Of a stretch of DNA of 64,000 nucleotides, positions 23,400 to 34,400 are shown in pieces; positions within the stretch are counted from its first letter, which is position 1, and every line of letters starts with the position of its first letter. The notes below the pieces were generated by a model. That model was not told the origin of the DNA, searched no databases, and saw nothing but the letters and a program-made list of their open reading frames with translations. The position numbers and the translations under genes are program-made. Origin of the DNA: Hippasteria phrygiana. Lineage: Eukaryota; Echinodermata; Asteroidea; Valvatida; Goniasteridae. The stretch spans positions 1,302,001 through 1,366,000 of the forward strand of contig JAZGUH010000402.1 in the NCBI GenBank assembly GCA_037893225.1, written 5' to 3'.

Positions 23400-24070
23400 T
23401 ATTTAGTGGTGCAAATAATGTTTAACAAACTTGTAACCCACTTTATGCAAGATATATCTTATAGGTAATCTAAAAAACAATTTAACGGGTTCTTGTCGTT
23501 GATCAAGTGGTACTTTGCCGGCATTTATGTTTGAGCGCGTAACCGCAGGACCCCAGAATAAACAAAATGGAACATATTTTGTCGGTAAATTGTGTCATTA
23601 CCCGATCATGATAGCCGGTTAATATCATCGCGTAATTTTTGAAGTATGCTACTAGCTGGGCGTGGAATGTTGTTGCTCACAATCGCCACAGGATACGGGC
23701 CCATAACAATTTGGTACCGGTAGGCCTACTCTCTTTCACTAGGCCCAAAAAATGGTAGATTTGGCGTTCAAGGTTTAGCATAGGCCACTAGAATTAAGTA
23801 TATTCATCCTGCATCATGCCCCGTCGCTCTTCTCAAATATCACTTTTCATAATAACTTATTCGTCAAACAAACCACAACTTTTAAAATGTTGGTGACGTG
23901 TTTTGATTAGTGTCTGCTCTATATCACTATACGAGAACGAGAGTGTAAAACGTTAGCTAGAAATGATAGTTTTCAAGAATCCAACTTGAGTTTTAATTTG
24001 ATAGCAACTGAAGTAGACCTCGAACAACTGAAATAATTATTGTACTTTAGGCCACTAGATATTTCTGCAG
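23400..24070. repeat. Spacer block duplicated at 28050-28830
   Basis: Matching landmarks appear in the same order in both places: TCAAGTGGTACTTTGCCGG against TCAAGTGGTACCTTACCGG, TGGAATGTTGTTGCTCAC against TGGAGTGTTGTTGATATC, and GTAAAACGTTAGCTAGAAAT against ATAAAACATTGGCTAGAAAT. The second copy is interrupted by the MITE at 28412-28678. The two copies are diverged, so the duplication is older than the 2.8-kb one. Noncoding. Confidence 0.6.
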
Positions 24071-24184
24071 ATTTTAACAGGATGTGACTACTAATTTCAG
24101 CCGATTCCATCTACGTGATCTTTCAATATTTTAGTCCAAGCCTATCCCAAATCTTGTTTGTATTTTAAAAAGAATTTGTGAATC

Positions 24185-24510
24185 TAGGGTACTTACAAAT
24201 ACTGAAACACTGACCTGTTTAAAGTTTTGTGTGCATAGATGCTGGGAAAACCGTAGTCTGCATAGAGAGAGAAAATTTAGTAGTCTGGTTCTCTGACCAT
24301 ACTTTAGACAAAACAGAGCAATTTATAGACGTCAGGGAATTATAAGGTGGGAGAACTAGACTCTTTCCAATGATTGTCTGCTGACAATCGTTGGAAAACG
24401 ATATAAATTTCCACTTTTCACGGCAGCACACCAGGTGCCATGATTTCACAGGATGCTTGAGTCTGCTATTTACTTTCAGTCTAGTACGGAATTTCGTAAT
24501 AATTCATTAT
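24185..24510 (-). repeat. Inverted fragment related to the SLC5 upstream region
   Basis: Read on the minus strand, this piece matches parts of 50590-50700 (AAGTAAATAGCAGTCTCAA, CATCCTGTGAAATC) and 48475-48650 (CAACGATTGTC, CCCTGACGTCT, AGCATCTATGCACACAAAAC). It also overlaps the end of gene A's upstream region at 18480-18545 in opposite orientation. It is either an interspersed repeat that joined several upstream regions or a rearranged piece of a former SLC5 copy. Confidence 0.55.
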
Positions 24511-24794
24511 TTTATTTTGGTGATGTTTACAAATGCTGTATACTACGTTTAAGAAATATGTGAACTAAATTATTAATGATCTGTATTATCGTTCCTTATT
24601 GGAACATGTATCATGTTTAATCGGGTCGCTTGTAATATTCATAACGTATTACATACATGTACATCACAAAAACTTGACTATTGAAAGGCTCGCCTATTAT
24701 ATCCATCTTTGACATTTAAAGCCCCGCTGATGAAGTGGAATAAAGGGAAGTACCGTTTCCGCCTCGTCCATCCGTGGGTGGGTGGGTGCTAGAG

Positions 24795-24985
24795 AGTATA
24801 ATCCTTCACATTGTTTTAGCATAATCCTCCACATCGTTTTAGGATAATCCTTTGTATCGTACTGTATATAGGATGATCCTCTGCGTCGTTATGGCAAATA
24901 GGATAATTATCTGCATTGTTATAGCAGATAGGATAATCCTCTGCATCGTTATGGTAGATAGGATAACCATCCGTATCGTAATGGT
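24795..24985. repeat. Degenerate ~37-bp tandem repeat
   Basis: About five units of the type ATAGGATAATCCTCTGCATC followed by GTTATGGTAG, with drift in each unit. Noncoding. Confidence 0.7.
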
Positions 24986-25171
24986 AGATAATATTAACTT
25001 TTTAGTTTAATTGGTAATTTTAAAAGCATGTAAAAAAGATACCTCCTAAACAATAATATTTAAAATGGTGTTATTTTTAGAAACATGTTGTTTGTCTAAA
25101 CATATTGTTCTAAATGCTTCGCCTGAAATTAATAGTATTGATAGCAACTAAATAATACTAATTCTTAGTAT

Positions 25172-26786
25172 AGGTTTTCCCGGCTATTTAAAAAGAAAAT
25201 TCATTCATATTTACTAACTCTAACATTCAATTTCGTCTGAGAAAAAAAATCACATGCTTTTACCAAAGCAATTTAGTCATTTACCATTCAATTGCAAAGT
25301 TCGGTCACCACATTTAAGCACAGTGTCGTGAATATTCGTCATTCTAAATCAAATTCGTCTAAGCTGTTGCCGAATGGCAGCATTCAGAGATTGAATTCGT
25401 CTTAAATACCAATAAGTTTAAAACTGTTGTTAAATAAATTAGTCTGGCGTGTGCTATTTACAGTTTTTCTGTTGTCCTCCTGCACAATTCGACTCATTTG
25501 TTCGCATGGTATGAGACCAAGTAGGTGTACTAAGATCAGAAAACTTTAATTTAAACTGCAACAATACATTTACAACAAAAGTGTTAAATTGACAAGGACA
25601 GCAAAACAAAGTTCTTTTCAGTTTTATAATGAATAAAAAGACTGAAAAAATAAAGACGACCATGCAAAGAACAAACAGTCGATGACCCTTATTTTCCTTT
25701 GCTATATTTCTGTGTATAGGCTACATATAATTAATAATAATAATAATATTAAATTCTTATATAGCGCATTACATCAATTAATAATCTCAATGCGCTTTAC
25801 AAAATTAATCATTACAAAACCGTCATTAAAATACATTTAAAAAGGCTCATTAAAAATACAGGTACATCATAAAAGGTTAATCACATCTCTTAAAAAATAT
25901 TATTTAAAAACCTGACGAAAATAATATGTTTTTAGTGCTAAATAAAAGAGAAGGTGCATTCCGAATAAGATAAGGAAGTCTGTTCCATACACTGGGTGCT
26001 GATACTGAAAAGGCACGTCTGCCATAATGATCTTGGTTAAAACGAGGTTGAACTAAACGTGTTTCAGTGGAGGAACGAGTGGCTATAGAACTTTTGCGAA
26101 CTTTCAACAAATCCGACAAATATTCAGGTGCTTGTTTATGTAAGATTTTATAAGCCAAAATAAGGATCTTGAACTCAATACGCTGTGCTACAGGAATCCA
26201 GTGAAGACTTTGGAGAATAGGGGTGATGTGTTGATATTTCTTAGTATGAGTAACAAGACGGGCAGCTGAATTTTGAACTAATTGTAACCTACGGATTAAA
26301 TAATCAGGAAGACCATAAAGAAGGCTGTTGCAATAATCCAACCGTGACGTAATAAACGCATGTATTAGTCTATAACACATTTTTTAAAGAAAATTGATTC
26401 AAAAGAAACAAGCAATAGGCCTATATTTATGAAAAACTGGGAAAAAACAGAACAAAAAGTGGAGAAATTATCCTCATATGCGACCTTTATGCAGAAGATG
26501 TCGTAATGAAGTGTATCGAAATAGAACAAACTTATCATTAAATTGTGTGGCAAAAGACGAATTTGTTTTCTGAATAAAACTGTCCGGCGTAGACGAGACG
26601 AAATTGAATACTCCTCGCCGAAAATGGGTGTTCGTGGATTGAATTCGATTGAACAACAATTGAAATTGTATGACAAAAGACGAAATTAAACCTTGGAAGT
26701 GCACTAAATCGATGCTGACGGACGAATTTGAATATTAAAGGCGGTGAATTCGAATGATAAATGTTTTAAAATAGCCGGGAAAACCT
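25172..26786. mobile_element. AGGTTTTCCCGGC-ended element split by a LINE
   Basis: The ends AGGTTTTCCCGGCTATTT are inverted repeats, matching those of the 10297-13541 element. Both subterminal regions carry many ATTCAATTTCGTC/GACGAATTTGAAT variants. A 5'-truncated LINE (25730-26385) has inserted in the middle. No transposase frame is seen, so it is non-autonomous. Confidence 0.72.
25730..26385 (-). mobile_element. 5'-truncated CR1/L2-type LINE, reverse-transcriptase C terminus intact
   Basis: A 158-residue minus-strand frame (26380 to 25904) reads [69 protein letters not shown] and [19 protein letters not shown]. These are the standard C-terminal motifs of CR1/L2-clade reverse-transcriptase proteins. 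Upstream catalytic motifs are missing through 5' truncation. The 3' end has the GCGCATTGAGATTATTAA and GCGCTATATAAG structure and a (TTA)n tail. The frame is unbroken, so the insertion is relatively young. Confidence 0.88.
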
Positions 26787-27024
26787 GTAATATTCTGTAA
26801 TAATTCATTTTACTTTAACTTGAACTTAATTGTTTAATCAAGGGGCCTGGCCATGTACGGCTTTCTGCCAGCCTCCTCCATTCATCATCTAACTGCTTTA
26901 TAAAACTCCGTTGTTTAAATGATCATAAGAATGATACGTGGAAATAAATCATATCATATCATATCATATTAAAAGCCAAAGTGAAAGCCCATACTTGCAA
27001 ATAAAATTAAGAACATGTTAAACT

Positions 27025-27446
27025 CAGGGACGGATCCAGAATTTTTTGCAGGGGTTTTTTGAAAATAATGTACGTACATTTGCCAAAAAAGTAAAATGTT
27101 TTGCAGGGTTTAGCTTTTTCTTTTCTGGTTTTCTACTACGAACACGTTCATATTTAACTGTTGATTTTCATTTTTGCCTTTTTAAAGATATAAGATAAAA
27201 ATGTGGCTACTTTTCCGTAAAAATAAAAAGTCTTGGCTAAAAATCGATATCAGGCAATGTAGCCTCAAATTTGGCGCCAAATAAGACATACATGCAAAAC
27301 CACGAGAAACGTATTTATGAAAAACGACAGTTAAATGTAAACGTGTTTACGATACTTTAGGCGTAGGCCCTTACAAGCAAAAAAAAAAGAAACGAGCACG
27401 GTGGAGTTTCGACCCCTAACCCCCCTCCCCCTCTGGATCAGCCCCT
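27025..27446. mobile_element. TIR element CAGGGACGGATCCAGA, host of a nested MITE
   Basis: The left end CAGGGACGGATCCAGA pairs with the right end CTCTGGATCAGCCCCTG. The right part (TTTAGGCGTAGGCCC, then an A-rich run and a C-rich run) recurs at 52265-52371 inside a mariner transposase. A 5-bp-duplication MITE lies within it at 27142-27347. No coding frame. The CAGGG end suggests a hAT-like origin. Confidence 0.65.
27142..27347. mobile_element. MITE copy with 5-bp target duplication TACGA
   Basis: This is the sister of 18859-19078 in reverse orientation. The ends ACACGTTCATATTTAACTG and ACAGTTAAATGTAAACGTGT pair. The flanks both read TACGA, which confirms the 5-bp target duplication, with the same extra T at the right end as in the other copy. 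Confidence 0.82.
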
Positions 27447-28411
27447 GGAACTCCGTATAAAAATGTCTTCAAGCAAACTTGACGCGCAGAATAAAGACGT
27501 AGTGTGTCTTGCCTTAGGCCTCGTTGTCTGTTGGACACAGACCACTGATTTGTATGGAGATCGGCGACATAGACGCACTACATTTTCCGTGTTCCACTCG
27601 CGCTCGAGAGATAACTAATTATTATACAACACCATTCTGAATTATTCGTCCCAACGCACGGCACGGCCGCACCGAAAAATAGAAGTTCTATTCAACGGTA
27701 AATAGAACTTCCAACGCTGAATATAGCTCTATGGATCTGACCAATCAGATGACGAGGATCTATTAAGGTGTTGTATAAAACAAATAATGAATGTTTCACG
27801 TTCGTGAAATGGAAAGAATAATTTCATTCGGTGACAGATGAAACTTTTCATTAAACTCGGCTTCGCCTCGTGGAATGGAACATTGAATCTGTCACCTCAT
27901 GAAATTATTCTAACCATCGCACTCACAAACATTCATTATTTGTATAGCATTGCTAAGTATTTCTTTTTTTTGCCGTGCAAAAGTTACCTGGGAACCAGTC
28001 GCCGGCAAATATGCAAATTTAATAAAGTTGAATTGAGATTAGTATTTGTCATTTCATGTAGGGATGTAAACAAAGTGCTATTTTAAATAAGAAAGTTCAA
28101 TTTTTCATTCAAGTCGGTCACAACTATTTAATAATGTAAATGATAACCGTTTAAATACATGATGCACATTGTGTATACAAGGCATACCTTACAATCTCCC
28201 AAAAAGTTCAATTGGGCCTAACGATGGGTCAAGTGGTACCTTACCGGAATACATGAGCATACCCCGCGTCATTTAGTTGTGCAAAATACCCCCATCGTGA
28301 TAAGCTGTACGTGATTCTGCAATTGTGTTCGGGAATGGAGTGTTGTTGATATCATCACAAACTCCAATGTTCATGACAAATGGTAACTTATAAACGTGTT
28401 ATGGTTAACAT

Positions 28412-28678
28412 GGGGCCAATTCCATAGATCTATATAGAGCTGCTTAAGCACAACAATTTGCAGGCAACAAACACCTTGCTAAATACAAATGCAGGTTACC
28501 AGCCAAAACTCCATGTAATGTATATTTCTTGTGACTGGTATTTAGCTGTTGCTTGCTTAGCATGACAATCAAATGAAGTTTGGGCTGGTGACCTGGTTTT
28601 ACTAGGCTAGGCCTAAGCCAAGGTTTTTTTGTGCTTAAGCAAATTTTGTGCTGAAGCAGCTCTATGAAATTGGACCCT
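28412..28678. mobile_element. 267-bp MITE (GGGGCCAATT...TTAAGCACA family)
   Basis: The ends GGGGCCAATTCCATAGA and, reversed, AGGGTCCAATTTCATAGA are inverted repeats, followed by GAGCTGCTTAAGCACA inside. GGTTACCAGCCAAAA is shared with its sister at 45280-45521. It interrupts the duplicated spacer block. No coding frame. Confidence 0.75.
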
Positions 28679-28834
28679 GAACTATATCACTTTAAAACGG
28701 GTATAAAACATTGGCTAGAAATGGATTAACATTTTCGAGAACAGGCCTACTAAGTTCGAGTTTCAAATTTGACCTCAACCGAGTATAACTCTAACAACTG
28801 AAATATTGTACTGTATATGCCCCTAAAGATACAC

Positions 28835-29540
28835 TCTAAAAAAAATGCCCGTAATGTTACAGTAAATTCCCAGTAAAACGGGTTGCCAGCGAAAAACCGT
28901 AAAATCTACGGGAATTTCCCGTAAAATGTCTATAGGGTTGAAGCAAAAACAAAAAGTGCACAGGAATTGTGTACAGTGTTTCTTGCCATTAATTAACAGA
29001 AGAGAATAAAGTAGGAACCAGACTAAACGGAAGTAACTAATTATACGTTACTATGGTATAGAGTGTACAAATGCTACGATAATCTACTAAAGACTACAAT
29101 TTACAAACTCAGTGATGGTGTGCTTTAGCTTTATATTCATCGTATCCCCCCATAATAAAGTGACGGCTTCCCATGAACAATTTTGATATTGAATACGAAA
29201 TTAAAGGAGATGAAATAAGATTGCTCACCTACGTTTGTAAAATAGATATCAACATTTTAGTGGGAATTGTTTGAATAAAACACATTATGGATATTATGGT
29301 CAAGAAAGTGTATTTTTAGACTAAACACGGCAATTTAACCTGGCTTTTGTGAACACAAATTCTTCTAATTTCTGATTGGTCGTACAATTGCTGCGTACAA
29401 TTGTACGACCAATCAGAAATGAGGAAATTACTGTAAATAGACTACGCGCTGCATTTTACGGGAAAACCCCGTAAAGGGCCGCCCTTTACGGGTTTTTCCC
29501 GTAAAATGCAGCGCGCAGTCCATTTAAGGTTATTCACCGT
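28835..29540. repeat. CCCGTAAA-rich segment with near-perfect hairpins
   Basis: The motif CCCGTAAA and its inverse recur at 28850-28930 and again at 29455-29520. Bases 29441-29479 and 29481-29519 are inverted 39-mers with two mismatches. A second palindrome at 29369-29419 pairs TCTGATTGGTCGTACAATTG with its inverse. The whole stretch behaves like a non-autonomous fold-back element. No coding frame. Confidence 0.65.
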
Positions 29541-30114
29541 GATATTTACATGTTTTTCAAGGTAAAAATACGGGGAATTTGTGCATGTTTTATATGCAAA
29601 CTAATAAAAAAGATACTCAAGGTAACGTGGAATACAATTCTATTTCAGATAAAATACTTTCACACAAATTAGGGGAGTATGTATGGGGGAACCCCATGCC
29701 CCCCCCCCCCCCCCCCCCCCCCCAACTAATCCACACCAACTTTTCGGGTGCGTTTTAAGGTCCTTAAACACATTTGGGATGCTAACAGTGAAAAAAAACC
29801 GATGCTCTGGCGAAATCCAAGATGGCGGCCAATATGGCCGCCAAAAATGGTCAAAATTGAGAAAAGTCATATATCAGCAAACAAATATGATAAAAGCATA
29901 AATAAAATTGTTAGATATATGTTTTTGACCCTTACAAATTCATTTCTGGTATTCTCGTTTTACTATCATGCTTCAAATTCAAGATGGCGGCCAATAGTGG
30001 TCACATTTGAGAAAAATCGTATATCAGCCAAGATTGCGTTCAAAATGACGGTAGTAAATTAATAGAAATACAAAATACATGTATCAGCAATATATTAACA
30101 ATAACCATGAACAC

Positions 30115-30660
30115 TCACTTGGTGTTGTGAAAGAGAAAGTAATACATATACCAATTCTTTAATATCTGGAGGTATCTCACAAAAAGGCTAGAGTAAAACC
30201 TCATATACATTTTATATAGCGATGGTACTGTTAAACACAAAATAATATACCCATGTAATTTACATCTAGAGGTATCTCAAATAAAGGCAAAAGTATTACC
30301 TATAGACATTTTATAAAGCGATTGTCCACCGCTTTAAAACACACTTGGTATTGTGAAAGACAAAATAATATACCCATTCTGTAATACATCTGGAGGTGTC
30401 TCAAATAAAGGCAAAAGTTAAACCTATAGACATCTTATATAGCGATTGTCCACCGCTTTAACACATACTTGGTATTGTGAGAGACAAAATAATATACCCA
30501 TTATGTAATACATCTGGAGGTGTCTCAAATAAAGGCAAAACTTAAACCTATAGACATTTTATATAGCGACTGTCCACCGCTATCACACTTGATATTTTGA
30601 AGGCGGAAAAGCATTGCAAAATATACATTTCATATAGAGATCGTCTACTGCTTTGAATAT
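30115..30660. repeat. 122-bp tandem repeat inside the long-TIR element
   Basis: Four full and one partial unit contain ACTTGGTATTGTGAAAGACA, AATAATATACCCATT, CTGGAGGTGTCTCAAATAAA and AGCGATTGTCCACCGCTTTA. The middle two units are nearly identical. Noncoding. Confidence 0.8.
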
Positions 30661-30669
30661 CACATAGCA

Positions 30670-30815
30670 TTAGTCACTGTCATAGTCGTCAAGACCTGAA
30701 CAGTCAGATTTATTTACATCATCTCCATTGATATCCACATCTTCGTCATCTGACGTTTTCTCCTCTGTGACTTCAGCCAGGATGTCTTCAAGACGGAATG
30801 GCAAGACAGGTCCCT
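30670..30815 (-). other. Terminal exon encoding an acidic C terminus
   Basis: After an acceptor (TGCTCTTTCAG) the minus strand is open for 47 codons to a TAA at 30670. It reads GPVLPFRLEDILAEVTEEKT, then SDDEDVDINGDDVNKSDCSG and LDDYDSD. The Asp/Glu-rich tail is typical of C termini of nuclear or transposon proteins, but I recognise no family. Because it lies between the long TIRs it is probably the last exon of that element's own protein, with the rest deleted. Confidence 0.4.
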
Positions 30816-31280
30816 CTGAAAGAGCATGGTTGGACCCGATGGTGGAGACTTCATTGAGTTAGTGTATATCTAACAAATATATTTATGCTTTTATCATATT
30901 TTTTGGCTGATATGACTTTTCCCAATTTTAACAATTTTTGGCTGCCATATTGGACGCCATCTTGGATATCGCCAGAGCATCGGTGTTTTTTTTACTGTTA
31001 ACATCCCAAATGTGTTTTAGGACCTTAAAACGCATCCCCAAAAAGTTGGTGTGGATTAGTTCGGGGGGTGGGTGCACGTGGGGTCCCCCATACATACTCA
31101 ACTAAATGTCCTCTGCAGTTGTGTATAACCAAAAAATAAATTCCAGAAGGTCGCTCAGCCACTATACTGATAAAACTAGCCTACCTCTAATAAAGCGACC
31201 CCGAAATACTAAAACAAACTTTTATTATTCTTATCTGTATTGGCCCAGTCTTATCAGTTTTTATCTTATTCTTTTAATGC

Positions 31281-31315
31281 TTTATTTCTAAACACATTCT
31301 GTCGCCGTTTTTATT
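31281..31315 (-). promoter_or_regulatory. Candidate poly(A) signals of gene B
   Basis: Two AATAAA hexamers on the minus strand (31310-31315 and 31281-31286) lie about 180-210 bases past gene B's stop codon. They sit just outside the long-TIR element, before the next element begins. Confidence 0.45.
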
Positions 31316-31491
31316 TTTTTCGTAAGTGTATTTGTGGGCCGAATGTAGGCGTAATTGTAGTTGCTTAATTCGCTATGTATAATGCAATGTTTCATGTTTC
31401 ATAATGGCGGCGCTTGGCGGCGATTGGCAGCGATTAGCGGCGAATGGCGGCGATTGGCGGCGCTGGCGGCGGTCTTATTCTTATTCTTCTT

Positions 31492-34400
31492 TCACACTAC
31501 GGACACTAATTGGACGGGGCATTGTTTTTCATCGTGGAATGGTCTAGGCCCGGACTCCGAGACTCCTTTCTTGCTGACTTCTTCACATTCCATGTCTGGA
31601 ACGGGTGAGTATCCCTGTCTGGCATCCTGTGACAACATCAGGAAAAACAGAATAGGAACGTGGTTACCAACACCCGTACTAAGCACTCTGGTACATGAAT
31701 CTACTACATCTTGGTTTTGCTTTATTTACCTGTAAAATAATACTGTTTCTCACTGACACGTTTGATGCTGAAAATTAGTTTGGACAAATTCTCTTCCAAA
31801 ATAAGCAGTTTCAGTTAATTTGGATTTCCATAGAATGACACCGTTCATGTGGATCTTAACCAAAATGTTCATGCCTTCCTATTTTCCTCAGAGTTTTTAA
31901 TAGCCCGGTTGAAAATGGACATAAAACTGTATATTCCCGTAAAACGTGCTTACAGGGATGTCAGAAATTGGCCACAAAAGACAGGTGGTCAGTTATGTTT
32001 GGTTGAAACAATCACATACCAGATATACAATGCAGGTGGCTTGTTTATTCAGGTTGCCACAGTAGCAGGTTTGACAATGATTTTCGTAGTGTACTAGGTT
32101 TTTTTTTACGTTTCTGCTTAACGGATATAAACATTCTTTTCTAGTGGTTTTTGTTTCCTTACCGTTTCTTTTTCACTCGGTACATACGAACTCTTGATCG
32201 TCCAATACACCAAGCGTGGATCCATGGTGGAGGTGTCATTTGTCCCTGGCAGACAATTTGAAAACAGGGGCACCTTTACTTTAGCCAACACATATAGACA
32301 TTATTTATTAAGGTGTGTGTGTGTGTGTGTGTGTTTGTTTTAAGCAGTGTTGTAGTACTCGTACTCGGTACTCGTACTCGAGTATTACTCGAGTACCGTT
32401 TTTAGAGTACTCGTACTCGTACTCGTACTTGAACTCGAATCTCCAACTGACGGTACTCGTACTCGGCCAGCAAAGTACTTGAACTCGACGTGTCGAAATT
32501 GTACTCGATCATCAAGGTACTCGTACTTGAATAGCAATACTCGATAAAAAAAGAAAACCCGTATGGCTTGACTTACCACGGCCTTACTGATTATTTTATC
32601 TATACTTTCAAATGGTTGATTGCGGAGAAATCGACTTCCTCTGCGCACCATCCAAACAAATTCGCCTGTACCCCCCGCCCTGCAAACAGGGCGCTGGGCA
32701 TGGGAAGGGCTGATGTCGCTTCACAGAATCTTGTGAAGGAAGTACGGATGGCATTATGGGTAACTTATCATGACCTTTGCATGCAGCTAGCGCGCGCTAC
32801 ACGATAAACAGCTGTAGCAATCGAGTTTGTGCTCTGCATGCTACGTCACAGGTTATGCAAAATCTGTCCAATGAGAGCTCAAAGAGATCAGCCCTTGCCA
32901 GCGTCCTGTTTGCAAGGCGGGCGGGGGCCACGAGCGAACCGGACAAAAATCTAGCCGTGAACCCGTAATTGGGCCAATCATATGTGAAACGCCGAGGTGT
33001 TCTCAAAAAGTTCGTTTGATGGTTTCGTGCGAAGTTTCGGCGCGAACTCCGCAGGAGGTGGTCTTTAGATCTTGCCTCGTTTTTATAGAATTATTAAATT
33101 GCAATTTCCGCAAATTGTACCTCACGGTACCCTCCAAAATCCCAAGCCTCCGGGCAATATCGCGGTTGGAATTCCCCCTCCCCATGCCGATGCCAGGCTT
33201 GGATCATCCCTTTTTGGTGATCGTTGATCTCACTTTTGAGTGGCATTGCAACAGTATTCAAATTCAAATTATCCACCCTTATAAGGCCAGGGGATTTTAG
33301 TTTCAATATTTATGAATGGTCATGGCGATTGAACTGTTAAATATTCATAACACGGCCCGAAACACAGCGCGCCTTTTCCCCCTATTGGCTTAAATACAAA
33401 CTTAATGCATTCATGATCATGGATACAATTCAAGATGGAGGTTTAACGTTGACCGCGCGCAGTCAGTGATGTCACGTCGGGAAGTGGCATTTTTTCCCAT
33501 GAAGGAGTGAGTGTTTTTGTGTTGGAAACTTGCATATTACTGACTAAAATAATGACAAAGACACAGGTTTGGAAAATTTATTTAACATCCACGTTTTCAA
33601 AGATCGTAGATTCTTTGTAAATAAAACTTGAAGGTAGATTGCTAAATACAAGGAATTTGAGTTCCGTTTAAACGTTTGGGAAAATTTCTAAACGGATTTG
33701 CATTTTTTTCGTTTAAACGTGTAAACGTCCCATCCTTACTTCAAGCACAATGTACTCGGACTCGTAATCGTACTCGGAAATACAAGTACTCGGACTCGTA
33801 CTCGCCGTACTCGGAAATACAAGTACTCGGACTCGGAGACCTGTACTTGTACTCGGTTGGCAAAGTACTCGGACTTGAATGGTACTCGGCAATCTAAGTA
33901 CTCGGCAGTACTCGGTACTCGGAAAAAAGTACTCGACTACAACACTAGTTTTAAGTAGTCTTGTTTCAAAACTTAGCATTGTTTATGTCAGTCCTTCTAG
34001 TCTGCAGAATGGACTCACTGTGTTCCTTACCTGTCACCAAAGTAGCTAGTAATGCCACCACCATAGTTGTTACACATGTGAGGAGTGACAACCACGACTT
34101 AGCCAAGGAAAATATCACCGGTGTCTCCGATCTGTGAATTCAAGCATTTGTCATCTTATATCAAACCACCTTCTGTTCCCTTCTGCAACGTGTAGCCTAC
34201 TCGTACTTCTGCTTATATGCTAATATAATGTTTTCCGCATTTTTCTCTCGTTCAAAATTCTTCCTTTACTCATTTTCCCCTCGCCCCGTTTTTTTGTTTC
34301 TTTCTTTTTTCAAATGTTAGGCCACAATTATTTCTATATCTTGTTCAAGTATGTCTCTCGACCTCTTTGTCCTGTTGACTCAAATTGTGCTTGTAGGTAA

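Larger units (their letters stand above)
29675..31099. mobile_element. 1.4-kb element with ~230-bp TIRs, internal repeats and a protein exon
   Basis: The ends GAGTATGTATGGGGGAACC and, reversed, GAGTATGTATGGGGGACCCC begin inverted repeats extending to about 29910 and 30860. Shared inner blocks include CCACACCAACTTTT, CAAGATGGCGGCCAATATGG and GATAAAAGCATAAAT. Between the TIRs lie a 122-bp tandem array and one minus-strand exon-like frame. The poly-C run at 29701-29723 is in the left TIR only. The superfamily is not recognised, and the target duplication is unclear. Confidence 0.8.

Noticed and set aside
31492..31626. Joining gene B exon 13 directly to the last exon
   Set aside because: The phase would be wrong and a stop would follow early. 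Exon 14 (32163-32245), with its counterpart in gene C at 59300-59382, restores the frame conserved in both genes.
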